A stretch of DNA of 64,000 bases from Bacillota bacterium (GTDB lineage: Bacteria > Bacillota > UBA4882 > UBA8346), in NCBI GenBank assembly GCA_023402395.1, contig JAEYGI010000040.1, forward strand, positions 248,001 through 312,000. The letters run 5' to 3'. Shown here piece by piece: positions 8,058 through 16,027 of this stretch (the first letter of the stretch is position 1; every line of letters begins with the position of its first letter). Both the position numbers and the translations under genes were made by a program. Below the pieces are notes generated by a model. The model was given only the letters and a program-made list of their open reading frames with translations. It did not search any database and had not been told where the DNA came from.

Positions 8058-8789
8058 TCATACAAAGTTGAGACATAGCTCCATGGCTTCGGCGATTCCC
8101 CTGGCGGCGCTCAGATTTTCGAAGGTGCCAGCGTCCATCCAGCCTTTTTTTAGGATCTCGTAGGAAATTTCGCCCTTTTCAAGATAAACCCGGTTGACGT
8201 CGCTAATCTCGAGTTCACCGCGGCGGGAAGGTTGAAGAGTTCGAATTACGTTGAAAACATTGTTATCATACATATAAATCCCGGTGACACACAGATTGGT
8301 TTTTGGAAACTCCGGTTTTTCCTCGATTCCCACAATCCGTTTGTCATTCAACTCGGCGATGCCGTATCCTTCGGGTTCGGCGACCTCTTTCAGGAAGACC
8401 TTGGCCCCCTTTTCCTGACGTTGAAACGCGGCCACATAATCCCCCAATTCGTCTTGGAAGATATTATCGCCGAGGAGTACCACTAGATCCTCTCCGGAAG
8501 CAAAATCCTCCGCCATTCCCAACGCATCGGCAATTCCTCCGGGCTGGTCTTGAACACGATAGGTGATCTCCAGCCCGTTATTTTTACCGCTGCCGAATAG
8601 GTTGATCATTTGGCCCGCCCCGAGCTGATTCGTTACAATCAAAATCCTTTGAATATCCGCCTTTTTTAAACGATCGAGCGGATAACAGATCATCGGATAT
8701 TTACCGATCGGGAGCAGGTGCTTATTAATGATTTTGGTCAGTGGATAAAGTCTTGACCCGGTACCGCCGGCCAAAATGACTCCTTTCAT
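8058..8789 (-). CDS. Sugar-1-phosphate nucleotidyltransferase (RmlA-like, short form)
   Basis: 243 residues. N-terminal GGTGSRLYPLTKIINKHLLPIGKYPMI is the nucleotide-binding and catalytic motif of glucose-1-phosphate thymidylyltransferases; LLGDNIFQDELG carries the metal-binding Asp; EEKPEFPKTN and the C-terminal KGWMDAGTFENL are also typical. At about 240 residues it belongs to the short clade that lacks the C-terminal extension of RmlA (about 290). AAAGGAGG precedes the ATG. It probably makes dTDP- or UDP-sugar for the adjacent glycosylation genes or for the WecE-type pathway at 61 kb, which needs a dTDP-4-keto sugar. Nucleotide specificity is not certain. Confidence 0.88.
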   Translation of the reverse strand: MKGVILAGGTGSRLYPLTKIINKHLLPIGKYPMICYPLDRLKKADIQRILIVTNQLGAGQMINLFGSGKNNGLEITYRVQDQPGGIADALGMAEDFASGEDLVVLLGDNIFQDELGDYVAAFQRQEKGAKVFLKEVAEPEGYGIAELNDKRIVGIEEKPEFPKTNLCVTGIYMYDNNVFNVIRTLQPSRRGELEISDVNRVYLEKGEISYEILKKGWMDAGTFENLSAARGIAEAMELCLNFV

Positions 8790-9068
8790 AGCATTTCCTC
8801 CTTTCCGGGGTGGTCATAATACTTTAAAGCTATTTGGGATACAGCCTTTATTACATAAGCGGATTTTGTTTCGGAAGTTCACGGCAACAGTTTATGGTAT
8901 GCGCCTGTAGTTCATAATGATATCCGGACGCGCACCAATTAAGTATATTTCCGCTTTCGGCTGATTGTGCTTCGGGCCGGCGCAGTCTATGGTGCGAGTT
9001 GTCTCACCTGGGAATATGATATAACAGTTTTTGGACTGTCCAAATTTTCACGCTTAGGAGAAACTCCA

Positions 9069-10037
9069 ATGAGAATTCTATTTGTCAATTCCGGCGGCCT
9101 GGCGTTTGAATCAAGGTATGCCTACAGCATTCATGATACCTTGGCTAATGATCTGGGCTGCACGGTGCGTCAGGTGAATCCGTTTCATTTAACCGGCGAA
9201 ATAATCGATGATTTTCTGCCGGAGCTTTTATTAGTGGTTCACGGCACGTTCACCCGGTCGGAAATGGTCCGGTATGCCAAGGCCAAAGGGGCCCGGACTG
9301 TGTTATGGCTGGTGGAGGACCCTTACGAAATCGATTGCCATCGCGGCTCCATGCTGGAAAACTATGATTATGTGTTTACTACGGAGCTGCAGGCGGTCAA
9401 GGAATATATCCATCCCCGCGTTTTTTACCTGCCGTGGGGATGCAATCCGCGCGTTCATCAACGCCTCATAGCGCCTCCGGCGTACCGGAGCGATCTTTGC
9501 CTGGTCGGAGTGGCGTTCGGCAACCGGGTCCGGATTTTAAACGCCATTGCTCCCTGGATTAAGGATCTGCAGGTCCGGTTGATAGGAAATTGGGGGGATG
9601 AACTCCACCCGGAACTGCGGAAATTTATCATGCCGGTCAATTGCGATTTTTGGGAGATCCAGAAGTATTATAACGGAGCCAAGATCAATCTCAATATCCA
9701 CCGAGATTCGGTAGATCCCGCTTCAGCCAATGGCCGGAGAGTCATTGGCGTCAGTCCCAATGACCGGACTTTTGCCTTAGCCGGATGCGGCGCTTTTCAA
9801 ATCGTCGACAACACCCGGCCGGCGCTTTGGGAATGTTTCGCCAGGGATCGGGAATTGGTCGGATTTGACGACGCCCGGGATTTGGGCGATAAGATCCGGG
9901 AATATCTCGCGGAAGAGGAATTGCGGCATTCCATGGGGGACGCGGCGCGGGAGCGGGCTTACCGGGAGCATACATTAAAGCACCGTCTGGAGCGGATGTT
10001 TCGGATGGTGGGAGTATCGGAAGGAGTGCGCGCATGA
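9069..10037 (+). CDS. CgeB-like glycosyltransferase family 1 protein
   Basis: 322 residues from the ATG with AGGAG 8 bases upstream (an in-frame codon at 8967 lacks a site). The pattern is that of the CgeB/Glyco_trans_1_2 group: N-terminal Rossmann region (MRILFVNSGG, VLWLVEDPYE), mid YLPWGCNPRVH, and the C-terminal KINLNIHR, GVSPNDRTFALAGCGAFQIVDN and ELVGFDD segments of the donor-binding half. CgeB in Bacillus works in spore-crust glycosylation; here the target is unknown. The stop overlaps the next glycosyltransferase start (ATGA), so the two are translationally coupled. Confidence 0.85.
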   Translation: MRILFVNSGGLAFESRYAYSIHDTLANDLGCTVRQVNPFHLTGEIIDDFLPELLLVVHGTFTRSEMVRYAKAKGARTVLWLVEDPYEIDCHRGSMLENYDYVFTTELQAVKEYIHPRVFYLPWGCNPRVHQRLIAPPAYRSDLCLVGVAFGNRVRILNAIAPWIKDLQVRLIGNWGDELHPELRKFIMPVNCDFWEIQKYYNGAKINLNIHRDSVDPASANGRRVIGVSPNDRTFALAGCGAFQIVDNTRPALWECFARDRELVGFDDARDLGDKIREYLAEEELRHSMGDAARERAYREHTLKHRLERMFRMVGVSEGVRA

Positions 10038-10726
10038 TGGATGACCGACAGTTTGACTTTATCTGTTGTCCCTCCAAAGAAAAGCCTGGAGATCCGCTGG
10101 CTAAGTTCATGAGTTCGTTGGCGATTCCTGACGGCTATACGGTCGGTCAGCTTCTGCCGCGGGGCGAGTTCACCCTGGCGCAGGGGTACAATTTGGCCAT
10201 GAGCAATTCCAAGGCCCGCTACAAAATTTATCTGAATCAGACGGTCACAATCCTGAATCATCGATTTTTGCAGGATATTCTGGCGCTGTTTCAGGCCCAT
10301 CCCAACCTGGGTCTATTGGGAGTATTGGGCGCCAAAACTCTGCCGGCCAACGGCAATTGGCGGGAGTCTCCGGATCGGTACGGTAAAATCGTTTATAACG
10401 GAAATTTCATCGATTATCAACGGGAAATCGCCAATGATTTTGAACCGGTGCTCGCGGTCGACGGGATGATCATGATCACCCAGTATGATCTCCCTTGGCG
10501 TCAAGAGATGTTTGCCGACTTTTTTTTAGATACCGCTCAATGTCTCGAATTCATCAAGGCCGGCTATACCGTCGGAATCCCGCAGCAGCGTGAACCGTGG
10601 TGTTCCTACGACAATCCCTCCGATTCGATATTTGAATATTACCGGGACCGCGAGGCGTTCGTCGGGGAGTATCGCTCCTTGATTGCCGCCGGAATCCGGG
10701 CTGACTTAGACGTTGCAAGAGAATAA
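10034..10726 (+). CDS. Family-2-like glycosyltransferase, paralog 1
   Basis: 230 residues resembling the Glyco_tranf_2_5 group. Features: N-terminal FDFICCPSKEK, GYNLAMSNSKARYKIYLNQTV (the HQDV position reads NQTV), LGLLGVLGAKTLP, and the acceptor/metal region VDGMIMITQYDLPWR. About 45 percent of positions look shared with the paralog at 11687. The canonical His-x-Asp-Val of the paralog (YLHQDVN) is replaced here by NQTV, so a metal-binding Asp may be missing and this copy may have altered or no catalysis. Coupled to the CgeB-like gene by a 4-base overlap. Its 3-prime end overlaps the convergent unknown gene by 21 bases. Confidence 0.82.
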   Translation: MMDDRQFDFICCPSKEKPGDPLAKFMSSLAIPDGYTVGQLLPRGEFTLAQGYNLAMSNSKARYKIYLNQTVTILNHRFLQDILALFQAHPNLGLLGVLGAKTLPANGNWRESPDRYGKIVYNGNFIDYQREIANDFEPVLAVDGMIMITQYDLPWRQEMFADFFLDTAQCLEFIKAGYTVGIPQQREPWCSYDNPSDSIFEYYRDREAFVGEYRSLIAAGIRADLDVARE

Positions 10727-11314
10727 TTGCAGGACCCAGGTAAACATTGCCAGATTGTTGGCTTCTGGCGCTTGCGGCAGATTGGTCACGGTGGTCTGGA
10801 CGGTCAGGCGGTCGCCGTCGCTGAAGGTAATGGGTACGACTCCCAGGCCGAAGGTGAATGTTTTGACATTGGTCCACGGCAGCGGAATTGGAGTACGGGA
10901 ATTAGACCCGGTGACCGGAGCTTCCCTTGGCAATGGCTGTTCGTTAAGGAAGAGTTGAAAGGTGTATTCGTCATCGGCCGCGATCGAAAAGATCATCCGG
11001 AAGCGGTGTCCGATCGCGCCCCCGATCGGGAACTTTTGGGAGTTGGGTGACTCCAGGACCGTGCTGGCGGTTAAGCGCCGGGAAAAAATTTTGGGCGAAT
11101 TATCAGCGGGATCAGGGATGGGGGTTGACCACAGATATTGCGGGATTTCCCCATAACCGGATGACGGCGCGATGTTGCCGTCGGACCAATCCAAATTCGG
11201 CCAACACGGAAAGGGCGTGGCCACGGTTACCGGAGTCGAAAGTGACGGGGCAACCAGCCAATCCGCGCCAGTCAGCGCCGGAATGGACGCGTAAATTGCC
11301 AACGGTTGAGACAA
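10706..11314 (-). CDS. Unknown beta-rich protein without signal peptide
   Basis: 202 residues. The start is TTG, fixed by AAGGAGGG 6 bases upstream. I recognise no family. The sequence has many Pro, Thr and Ser and alternating hydrophobic strands (TFQLFLNEQPLP, VKTFTFGLGVVPITFSDGDR, LTVQTTVTNLPQ), suggesting a beta sandwich of the surface or coat type. There is no signal peptide or membrane helix. It lies tail-to-tail with paralog 1, inside a cluster of glycosyltransferases with a CgeB-like member. I infer, weakly, that it may be a spore-surface or exosporium-like protein and a substrate of these transferases. Confidence 0.72.
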   Translation of the reverse strand: MSQPLAIYASIPALTGADWLVAPSLSTPVTVATPFPCWPNLDWSDGNIAPSSGYGEIPQYLWSTPIPDPADNSPKIFSRRLTASTVLESPNSQKFPIGGAIGHRFRMIFSIAADDEYTFQLFLNEQPLPREAPVTGSNSRTPIPLPWTNVKTFTFGLGVVPITFSDGDRLTVQTTVTNLPQAPEANNLAMFTWVLQLFSCNV

Positions 11315-11453
11315 GGTGAACCCTCCTTGAACGGTTTACTATAAAGTATGCGTGACAAAAACAGATGTGAACCGACGGGACCGAATACTATGCCGCATCG
11401 GCCCGGAACCGGCATAAAATATCTGGGATAAATGCTAGCGGGATTTTCACTAT

Positions 11454-11637
11454 ATAAGTTGAATTAAATTTCTGCTATACATCTATACATCATGTCCTTA
11501 ATTCCGGCCATGGTGGAAGACTAATGAATTAATTCAACTTATTTCAGCTGTAATAGGATGAAGTAAATTCCGATGGATGCCGTTTGCATTCGGCTTTAAG
11601 AATGCAAACTGTATATTTAGAAATTTACTTCATCCTA
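11454..11637. repeat. Composite palindromic element, full copy 1 (modules B and A)
   Basis: Two large inverted repeats joined by an 11-base linker. Module B (11454-11542): ends ATAAGTTGAATTAA and its complement, with inner hairpin CATCATG-14 bases-CATGGTG. Linker TTCAGCTGTAA. Module A (11554-11637): perfect 16-bp ends TAGGATGAAGTAAATT and complement, inner hairpin GTTTGCATTC-8 bases-GAATGCAAAC. An inverted full copy lies at 57578-57754. It fills most of the 372-base gap between the unknown gene and paralog 2. No coding capacity; a non-autonomous mobile element or structured RNA is possible. Confidence 0.9.
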
Positions 11638-11686
11638 TAGTAAAGCTTAATTGAATAAGATTAAAAAGCGACGGGAGATCTTTCCT

Positions 11687-12358
11687 GTGATTGACTTTCA
11701 TCGATTCCAGTTTATATATTGCGCCAACAATGAGCAACAGCTCCAGGAGTCGCTGTGTCACATCGGCGCATTGAACGTACCCTCCGAATATACAGTGGGC
11801 ACCGAGATTATTAGGAACGGCAATAGCATGGCTGCCGGTTATAATCAGGCCATGCGGCGCAGTAACGCCAAATACAAAATCTACCTGCATCAGGATGTAA
11901 ATATCATCCATCGCGATTTTCTCGACGACATTCTTTCGCTATTCAACAAATATCCCAACCTTGGCCTGCTGGGAATGCTCGGGGCCAAACGATTGCCACC
12001 CAACGGCATTTGGTGGGAGGCGGAAAAGCAATATGGCAAAGTCCGATATTTCGGAAATTCGATTACCTGTAACACGGAGGTCACGGGCGATTATGAAAGC
12101 GTTCAAGTCATTGACGGGATGATCATGATTAGCCAGTACGATGTGCCATGGCGGGAGGATTTGTTGACGGGATGGCATTTTTACGATTCCTCCCAAAGCC
12201 TTGAATTTATCAAGGCCGGTTATACGGTGGGGGTTTCCAGGCAGTCTACCCCATGGTGCGCTCATGACAGTGTAAGCTCATTCCTTCCGTTCCAAATCTA
12301 TCAACAATTTTTCCGCCAAGAATACGGCAGGTTCTTGAATGGGAGTCTGTGCAGATAA
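11687..12358 (+). CDS. Family-2-like glycosyltransferase, paralog 2
   Basis: 223 residues from a GTG at 11687, chosen because GGGAG lies 9 bases upstream and because the alignment with paralog 1 begins there (VIDFHRFQFIYC against MMDDRQFDFICC); a TTG at 11651 would add 12 unmatched residues. Motifs: NSMAAGYNQAMRRSNAKYK, YLHQDVNII (likely metal/nucleotide Asp), LGLLGMLGAKRLP, VIDGMIMISQYDVPWRED, WHFYDSSQSLEFIKAGY. This copy retains the residues that paralog 1 has lost, so it is the better candidate for an active enzyme. The palindromic element ends 49 bases before its start and separates the paralogs along with the unknown gene. Confidence 0.85.
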   Translation: MIDFHRFQFIYCANNEQQLQESLCHIGALNVPSEYTVGTEIIRNGNSMAAGYNQAMRRSNAKYKIYLHQDVNIIHRDFLDDILSLFNKYPNLGLLGMLGAKRLPPNGIWWEAEKQYGKVRYFGNSITCNTEVTGDYESVQVIDGMIMISQYDVPWREDLLTGWHFYDSSQSLEFIKAGYTVGVSRQSTPWCAHDSVSSFLPFQIYQQFFRQEYGRFLNGSLCR

Positions 12359-12494
12359 TCGCGACCGCTACAACATCTGCTAGATGGGGCATTATCGGTA
12401 CTTATTGGCATGTGCAACCTGCATGGAAGGCATGATTCATGGGTTCAGACGGTGGCTGAGCAAAAATATCTTATATAAGAGGTGATTTTCAAAC

Positions 12495-13118
12495 ATGGCC
12501 GATGGTCATCCGATTATCGATCCATTTCATCGGTTGTATTATGATTCGGGTATCTGGATGAACACTTATTGGCTAGGAGTTCCGATCCAGAAATGCCCTT
12601 TGGATATGTGGATCTATCAAGAACTGATCTATGAGCTGAAACCGGACCTGATTGTGGAATCGGGAACTGCCGATGGCGGCAGCGCCTATTACTTGGCCAG
12701 TTTATGCGATTTGATTCATAAGGGCCGGATCATGTCCATTGATATCGTCGCCAAAACGCGCCCGCAGCATCCGAGGGTTAGTTATTTGACCGGCTCTTCG
12801 GTTTCCGAAGAGATTTACAATGCGGTTCGCGCTTCCATCCAACCTGGCGAACGGGTTATGGTCATTTTGGATTCGGATCACAGCTATGAGCATGTCCTGA
12901 ATGAATTGCGCATTTATGCCCCACTGGTTACGGCGGGAAGCTATTTGATTGTCGAAGATACCAATATTAACGGGAATCCCGTGTTTCCAGGGTTTGGCCC
13001 CGGCCCCATGGAGTCGCTCCAGCAATTCCTGGCGGAAAACAAGGGGTTTGTGGTTGACAAATCCCGGGAGAAGTTTTTTATGACCTTTTTCCCGGACGGC
13101 TTTTTGAAAAAGTTGTAG
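12495..13118 (+). CDS. CmcI-family protein (cephalosporin hydroxylase / SAM-dependent methyltransferase like)
   Basis: 207 residues. Conserved N-terminal region TYWLGVPIQKCPLDMWIYQELI, SAM-site-like LIVESGTADGGSA, IMSIDIV, then VILDSDHSYEHVLNELRIYAPLV and LIVEDTNING. These define the CmcI (PF04989) family, a Rossmann methyltransferase fold with a Mg-binding Asp-His segment. Members occur often in glycan and surface polysaccharide clusters, where they probably methylate sugars. Here it closes the glycosylation group and is followed by a strong terminator. Exact reaction unknown. Confidence 0.88.
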   Translation: MADGHPIIDPFHRLYYDSGIWMNTYWLGVPIQKCPLDMWIYQELIYELKPDLIVESGTADGGSAYYLASLCDLIHKGRIMSIDIVAKTRPQHPRVSYLTGSSVSEEIYNAVRASIQPGERVMVILDSDHSYEHVLNELRIYAPLVTAGSYLIVEDTNINGNPVFPGFGPGPMESLQQFLAENKGFVVDKSREKFFMTFFPDGFLKKL

Positions 13119-13144
13119 CTGGGGACCGAGGATCCGACGTTTGG

Positions 13145-13177
13145 AGGAGCGCGAGCATAGTCGCGCTCCTTTTTTTG
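13145..13177 (+). terminator. Rho-independent terminator after the CmcI-family gene
   Basis: A 10-bp GC-rich stem AGGAGCGCGA/TCGCGCTCCT, a 6-base loop and eight T. Between here and array 2 (13178-13373) I see only degenerate array-like sequence, including a stretch with GTTAACGGCGCT that also precedes array 3 at about 45626. Confidence 0.95.
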
Positions 13178-13373
13178 ATGAGCCAAGTTATTCCCGGATC
13201 CGGAGCGGGAATTTTTAAATTCCGAAACGAACGGCCCGCTTTAACTCCGGCGTTAACGGCGCTCACGAATAATTAACGAGCAATCGCTTCGTAGCAGGTT
13301 CAGCGCGGAAACGATCCGGCAAACTATGCCACGGTAACGGGGGTGACAAATCATTGACGAGCGGTGGATGCTG

Positions 13374-13730
13374 CAACTAGGGAACCGCTGCCGCAGGCCC
13401 GGCATTGAATGCCGTAGTTCGGGCAATTAACGCCGCAGCAATGGCAAGCGATGCCGTTAGTCCGGCATTGAATGCCGTAGTTCGGGCAATCAATGCCGCA
13501 GCAATGGCAAGCGATGCCGTTAGTCCGGCATTGAATGCCGTAGTTCGGGCAATCAATGCCGCAGCAATGGCAAGTGATGCCGTTGGTCCGGCATTGAATG
13601 CCATGGTTCGGGCAATCAATGCCGCAGCAATGGCAAGTGATGCCGTTGGTCCGGCATTGATTGCCGTGGTTGCGGCAATGGATGCCGCAAATTGGACGTT
13701 TGATGTCGGAGTTCCGGTAATCGCCGCCGC
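13374..13730. repeat. 21-bp periodic palindrome array 2 (17 units, with a 63-bp higher order)
   Basis: Seventeen units of exactly 21 bp. From 13395 three unit types (cores GGCATTGAATGCC, GGCAATCAATGCC, GGCAAGCGATGCC) alternate as a 63-bp superunit repeated about four times with few changes, so this array has expanded recently. Long open frames on both strands are a by-product of the 21-bp period and have no ribosome binding sites. It lies between convergent transcription units. Confidence 0.93.
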
Positions 13731-13775
13731 AGGGAGCTGAAGATGGAAAGAAGGTCGTGGGAAGCCTAAAGCCCG

Positions 13776-13970
13776 TTATTCGAACAATTCCTCGGTGAGC
13801 TTTCCGATCCGCGCTTCCCGCTCCTTCCGGGTGGAATCGTCAATACTGATCTCAATCACATCGCCCTCCTTGGCGCCGGGGATGAGGCGTTTGGGCAGAT
13901 CGGCCATGGTTTGATCGGGAAGTTCCACCACTGCGTAATCCCCTTCGAACCGATCAACGATTACTTTCAT
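13776..13970 (-). CDS. DUF3006 family small protein
   Basis: 64 residues: MKVIVDRFEGDYAVVELPD, LIPGAKEGDVIEI and a charged C-terminal helix. This matches DUF3006, a small beta-strand protein commonly encoded next to ComEC-like beta-lactamase-fold genes in Bacillota. Its ATG overlaps the stop of the upstream metallo-beta-lactamase gene by 4 bases. Biochemical function unknown. Confidence 0.9.
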   Translation of the reverse strand: MKVIVDRFEGDYAVVELPDQTMADLPKRLIPGAKEGDVIEISIDDSTRKEREARIGKLTEELFE

Positions 13971-14881
13971 TCGGAAACCGCTCCTTTCGAGGTTTCCCAG
14001 ATGATCCGTTCGCCATTGCTCCGGAATGTCACGGTGCCGTCTTGGTCGGTTCGAAACACTTTGATTCCGGCCTTGGCGAGGCGTTTCAGCACCGCTTGGC
14101 TAGGATGGCCGTAGCTGTTGCCGGCCCCCACCGAAATCACGGCATAACGGGGCCCGACCGCTTTCAAAAAGGCGGCGCCGGTAGAGGAGCGGCTGCCGTG
14201 ATGGCCGATTTTGAGGATATCGGCCCGCAGATCATAGCTGCGATCGAGCATCTCCCTTTCGGAGAGCCGTTCGGCATCGCCCGTGAAGATCAGGGCAATC
14301 TGCTGATAAGTTAATTTGACGACCGCGCTGTAGTTGTTCAGATCGTCATAAGAGTCGCCATTCGGTGCCAGAAACTCGACCTTGGTTTCGGAGTCGAGAT
14401 CCAGCTCTAGACCGGACCGGGCGGGAGTGATCCGCAGGCCCCGTTCCTTAATGGCCGCAAGCGTGTCCTCAAAGGTTATGGTGTTCGTCTCGGCGCGCGG
14501 CATGACAATCCGCCCCACTTCGGATGAACGGATCAGAGCCGCCAATCCGCCGATGTGATCTTCATGCGGATGGGTCCCGATCACCACATCCAGAACCGGT
14601 TCGCCGGAAGCGGAACGGTTGGCGGTTTGCTCCACCTGACGTTGGACCAGATCGGCGTCTTCCCGGTTTCCGGTGTCAATCAGCATCGTGCGGCCCCCGG
14701 CGCTCCGGATCAAAATAGAGTCGGCCTGTCCGACATCGATGAAGGTTACGGTTAACTCATGGCGCGGTTCGGGCAACGGCCCGGAAGTCTTTTGCGCCGG
14801 ACTCCGGAAATATGTAAGCGCCGCCGCGATGATGATTATCAATATTACTGACCATGATGCATGTTTTCTGGAAGAGGTCAT
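13967..14881 (-). CDS. ComEC/Rec2-like metallo-beta-lactamase-fold hydrolase, membrane-anchored
   Basis: 304 residues. I use the ATG at 14881 with GGAG 8 bases upstream; the in-frame GTG at 14920 lacks a site. One N-terminal membrane helix (SWSVILIIIIAAALTYF), then the MBL domain: TFIDVGQADSILIR, LIDTGN, metal motif GTHPHEDHIGG, IFTGDAE and KIGHHGSRSSTG. This is the soluble C-terminal hydrolase domain of ComEC as a separate protein facing outside. Such proteins are predicted nucleases acting on extracellular DNA, but no ComEC channel is present here. Operon with the DUF3006 gene. Confidence 0.9.
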   Translation of the reverse strand: MTSSRKHASWSVILIIIIAAALTYFRSPAQKTSGPLPEPRHELTVTFIDVGQADSILIRSAGGRTMLIDTGNREDADLVQRQVEQTANRSASGEPVLDVVIGTHPHEDHIGGLAALIRSSEVGRIVMPRAETNTITFEDTLAAIKERGLRITPARSGLELDLDSETKVEFLAPNGDSYDDLNNYSAVVKLTYQQIALIFTGDAERLSEREMLDRSYDLRADILKIGHHGSRSSTGAAFLKAVGPRYAVISVGAGNSYGHPSQAVLKRLAKAGIKVFRTDQDGTVTFRSNGERIIWETSKGAVSE

Positions 14882-14970
14882 CTCAATAACTCCAATCCGT
14901 TTTTTTAGATCATTCGGCACTCGGAGGGGGTCTCCCTTCCAAGTGATTTTTAAAATAAGATTAGGATTCG

Positions 14971-15020
14971 ATGCGGGTTCGGATATCGGCCTTACCGGGG
15001 AGTATCGTCATGACCCGCAT
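14971..15020. other. Nested hairpin in a divergent intergenic region
   Basis: ATGCGGGT (14971-14978) pairs with ACCCGCAT (15013-15020). Inside, GATA pairs with TATC and CGG with CCG around a CCTTA loop, giving three stacked helices with internal loops. It lies 90 bases upstream of the MBL-gene start on the minus strand and 163 bases upstream of the barrel gene on the plus strand. I do not recognise a known riboswitch. The rest of the roughly 300-base gap is AT-rich without a gene. Confidence 0.45.
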
Positions 15021-15182
15021 GCAATTTCAGAGATAATGAGGTATGGAATTGATAAAATGAATCAATACTGATAAGGAAGATGTAATCGCTGGAATGAGTA
15101 ATCGTAAGGCATAATTTCAGTGAATTTCTCATAAATATCACCTGGAGAACGATTCCAATCCATGAAAAAGGAGGTGAAATCA

Positions 15183-15821
15183 TTGAAAAAAGTTCTGGTT
15201 CTGTTGATGCTGGCCGGTTTAATCCTATTCCCCGCGATTAGCACCCGTGCTTCGGTTAATATTTATGTTGATACCATGGGCGATATCGGAAATTATTACG
15301 GCAAACAGGATGGGCGTACGGCGTTTGACGAAGATTTACAATTAACATTCGCCGGAATCGAGTACTGCACCGACCAGTGGAAGATTGCCGCCGAAGGCGG
15401 TTGGGGAAGTTTTGATTCCAATGATTACGATCTGTGGGATCTCAAATTTGGCTACAAGGTATTTGAATCGGAGAGTTTGAAACTTGACCTCACCGCTTCC
15501 TATGCCAGCATTGATGACACTGACTCCAACTTCGGCAAGACGGAAGGGTTTTCGCTGGGCGCGGATTTTATTTTTATCTTAGGGGATAAGGCCACTACCG
15601 AAGTTGATTTTGCCTATGCCATCAATCCCGAAATCAATGACGGCTACTTCGCGTGGGACGACGACGTGAAAATGTATGCGGCCAAAGTCAAGTACAATTA
15701 CATGTTCGGTCAAAATTGGGGTGCTTCGCTAGGGTATCGGTACCGGGTGATCGATGCCGACGGCGCTGATGTGAAAGTGGAAACTAAAGGGTTTACCGTG
15801 GGTTTGAATTATCGGTTTTAA
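15183..15821 (+). CDS. Exported beta-barrel-like protein, probable outer-membrane protein
   Basis: 212 residues from a TTG with AAAGGAGGTG 6 bases upstream. Signal peptide about 1-23 (MKKVLVLLMLAGLILFPAIS, cleavage near TRA-S). The mature part has alternating aromatic/polar strands (WKIAAEGGWGSF, LWDLKFGYKVF, YAAKVKYNYMFGQNWGAS, KGFTVGLNYRF) separated by Asp/Gly/Asn turns, about eight strands, and ends in Phe after Tyr-Arg, the C-terminal signature recognised by the Bam machinery. This is the best single sign of an outer membrane in the window. Function could be a small porin or adhesin-type barrel; there is no closer name. Confidence 0.82.
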   Translation: MKKVLVLLMLAGLILFPAISTRASVNIYVDTMGDIGNYYGKQDGRTAFDEDLQLTFAGIEYCTDQWKIAAEGGWGSFDSNDYDLWDLKFGYKVFESESLKLDLTASYASIDDTDSNFGKTEGFSLGADFIFILGDKATTEVDFAYAINPEINDGYFAWDDDVKMYAAKVKYNYMFGQNWGASLGYRYRVIDADGADVKVETKGFTVGLNYRF

Positions 15822-15856
15822 ACATGGCATTTAAAAAGATTGCGAACTATTTATCG

Positions 15857-15883
15857 CCTGTTCCTATTGGGACAGGTTTTTTT
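15857..15883 (+). terminator. Terminator after the barrel gene
   Basis: Stem CCTGTTCC/GGACAGG (one bulge), a short loop and seven T. Confidence 0.85.
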
Positions 15884-15992
15884 CGTCGCCCGCCTTGGGT
15901 ACACAGAAATTAATATGCCATGAGGTAGCGGACTAAAGCCTGATATTGATGGAATGCCCGGTTGCTGGTCCCGATCCCTCCCCGGTCACGTA

Positions 15993-16001
15993 TGTTATAA
16001 G
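15993..16001 (+). promoter_or_regulatory. Possible extended -10 promoter of the NlpC/P60 gene
   Basis: TGTTATAAG (TG-n-TATAAG) 27 bases before the start codon, without a clear -35 element. Confidence 0.45.
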
Positions 16002-16027
16002 TAGAGAATAAGGGATGGGGAAAACCA

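Noticed and set aside
13405..13740. Heptad-repeat protein coded by array 2
   Set aside because: Long frames exist on both strands; no start signal, and the palindromic units explain the openness.
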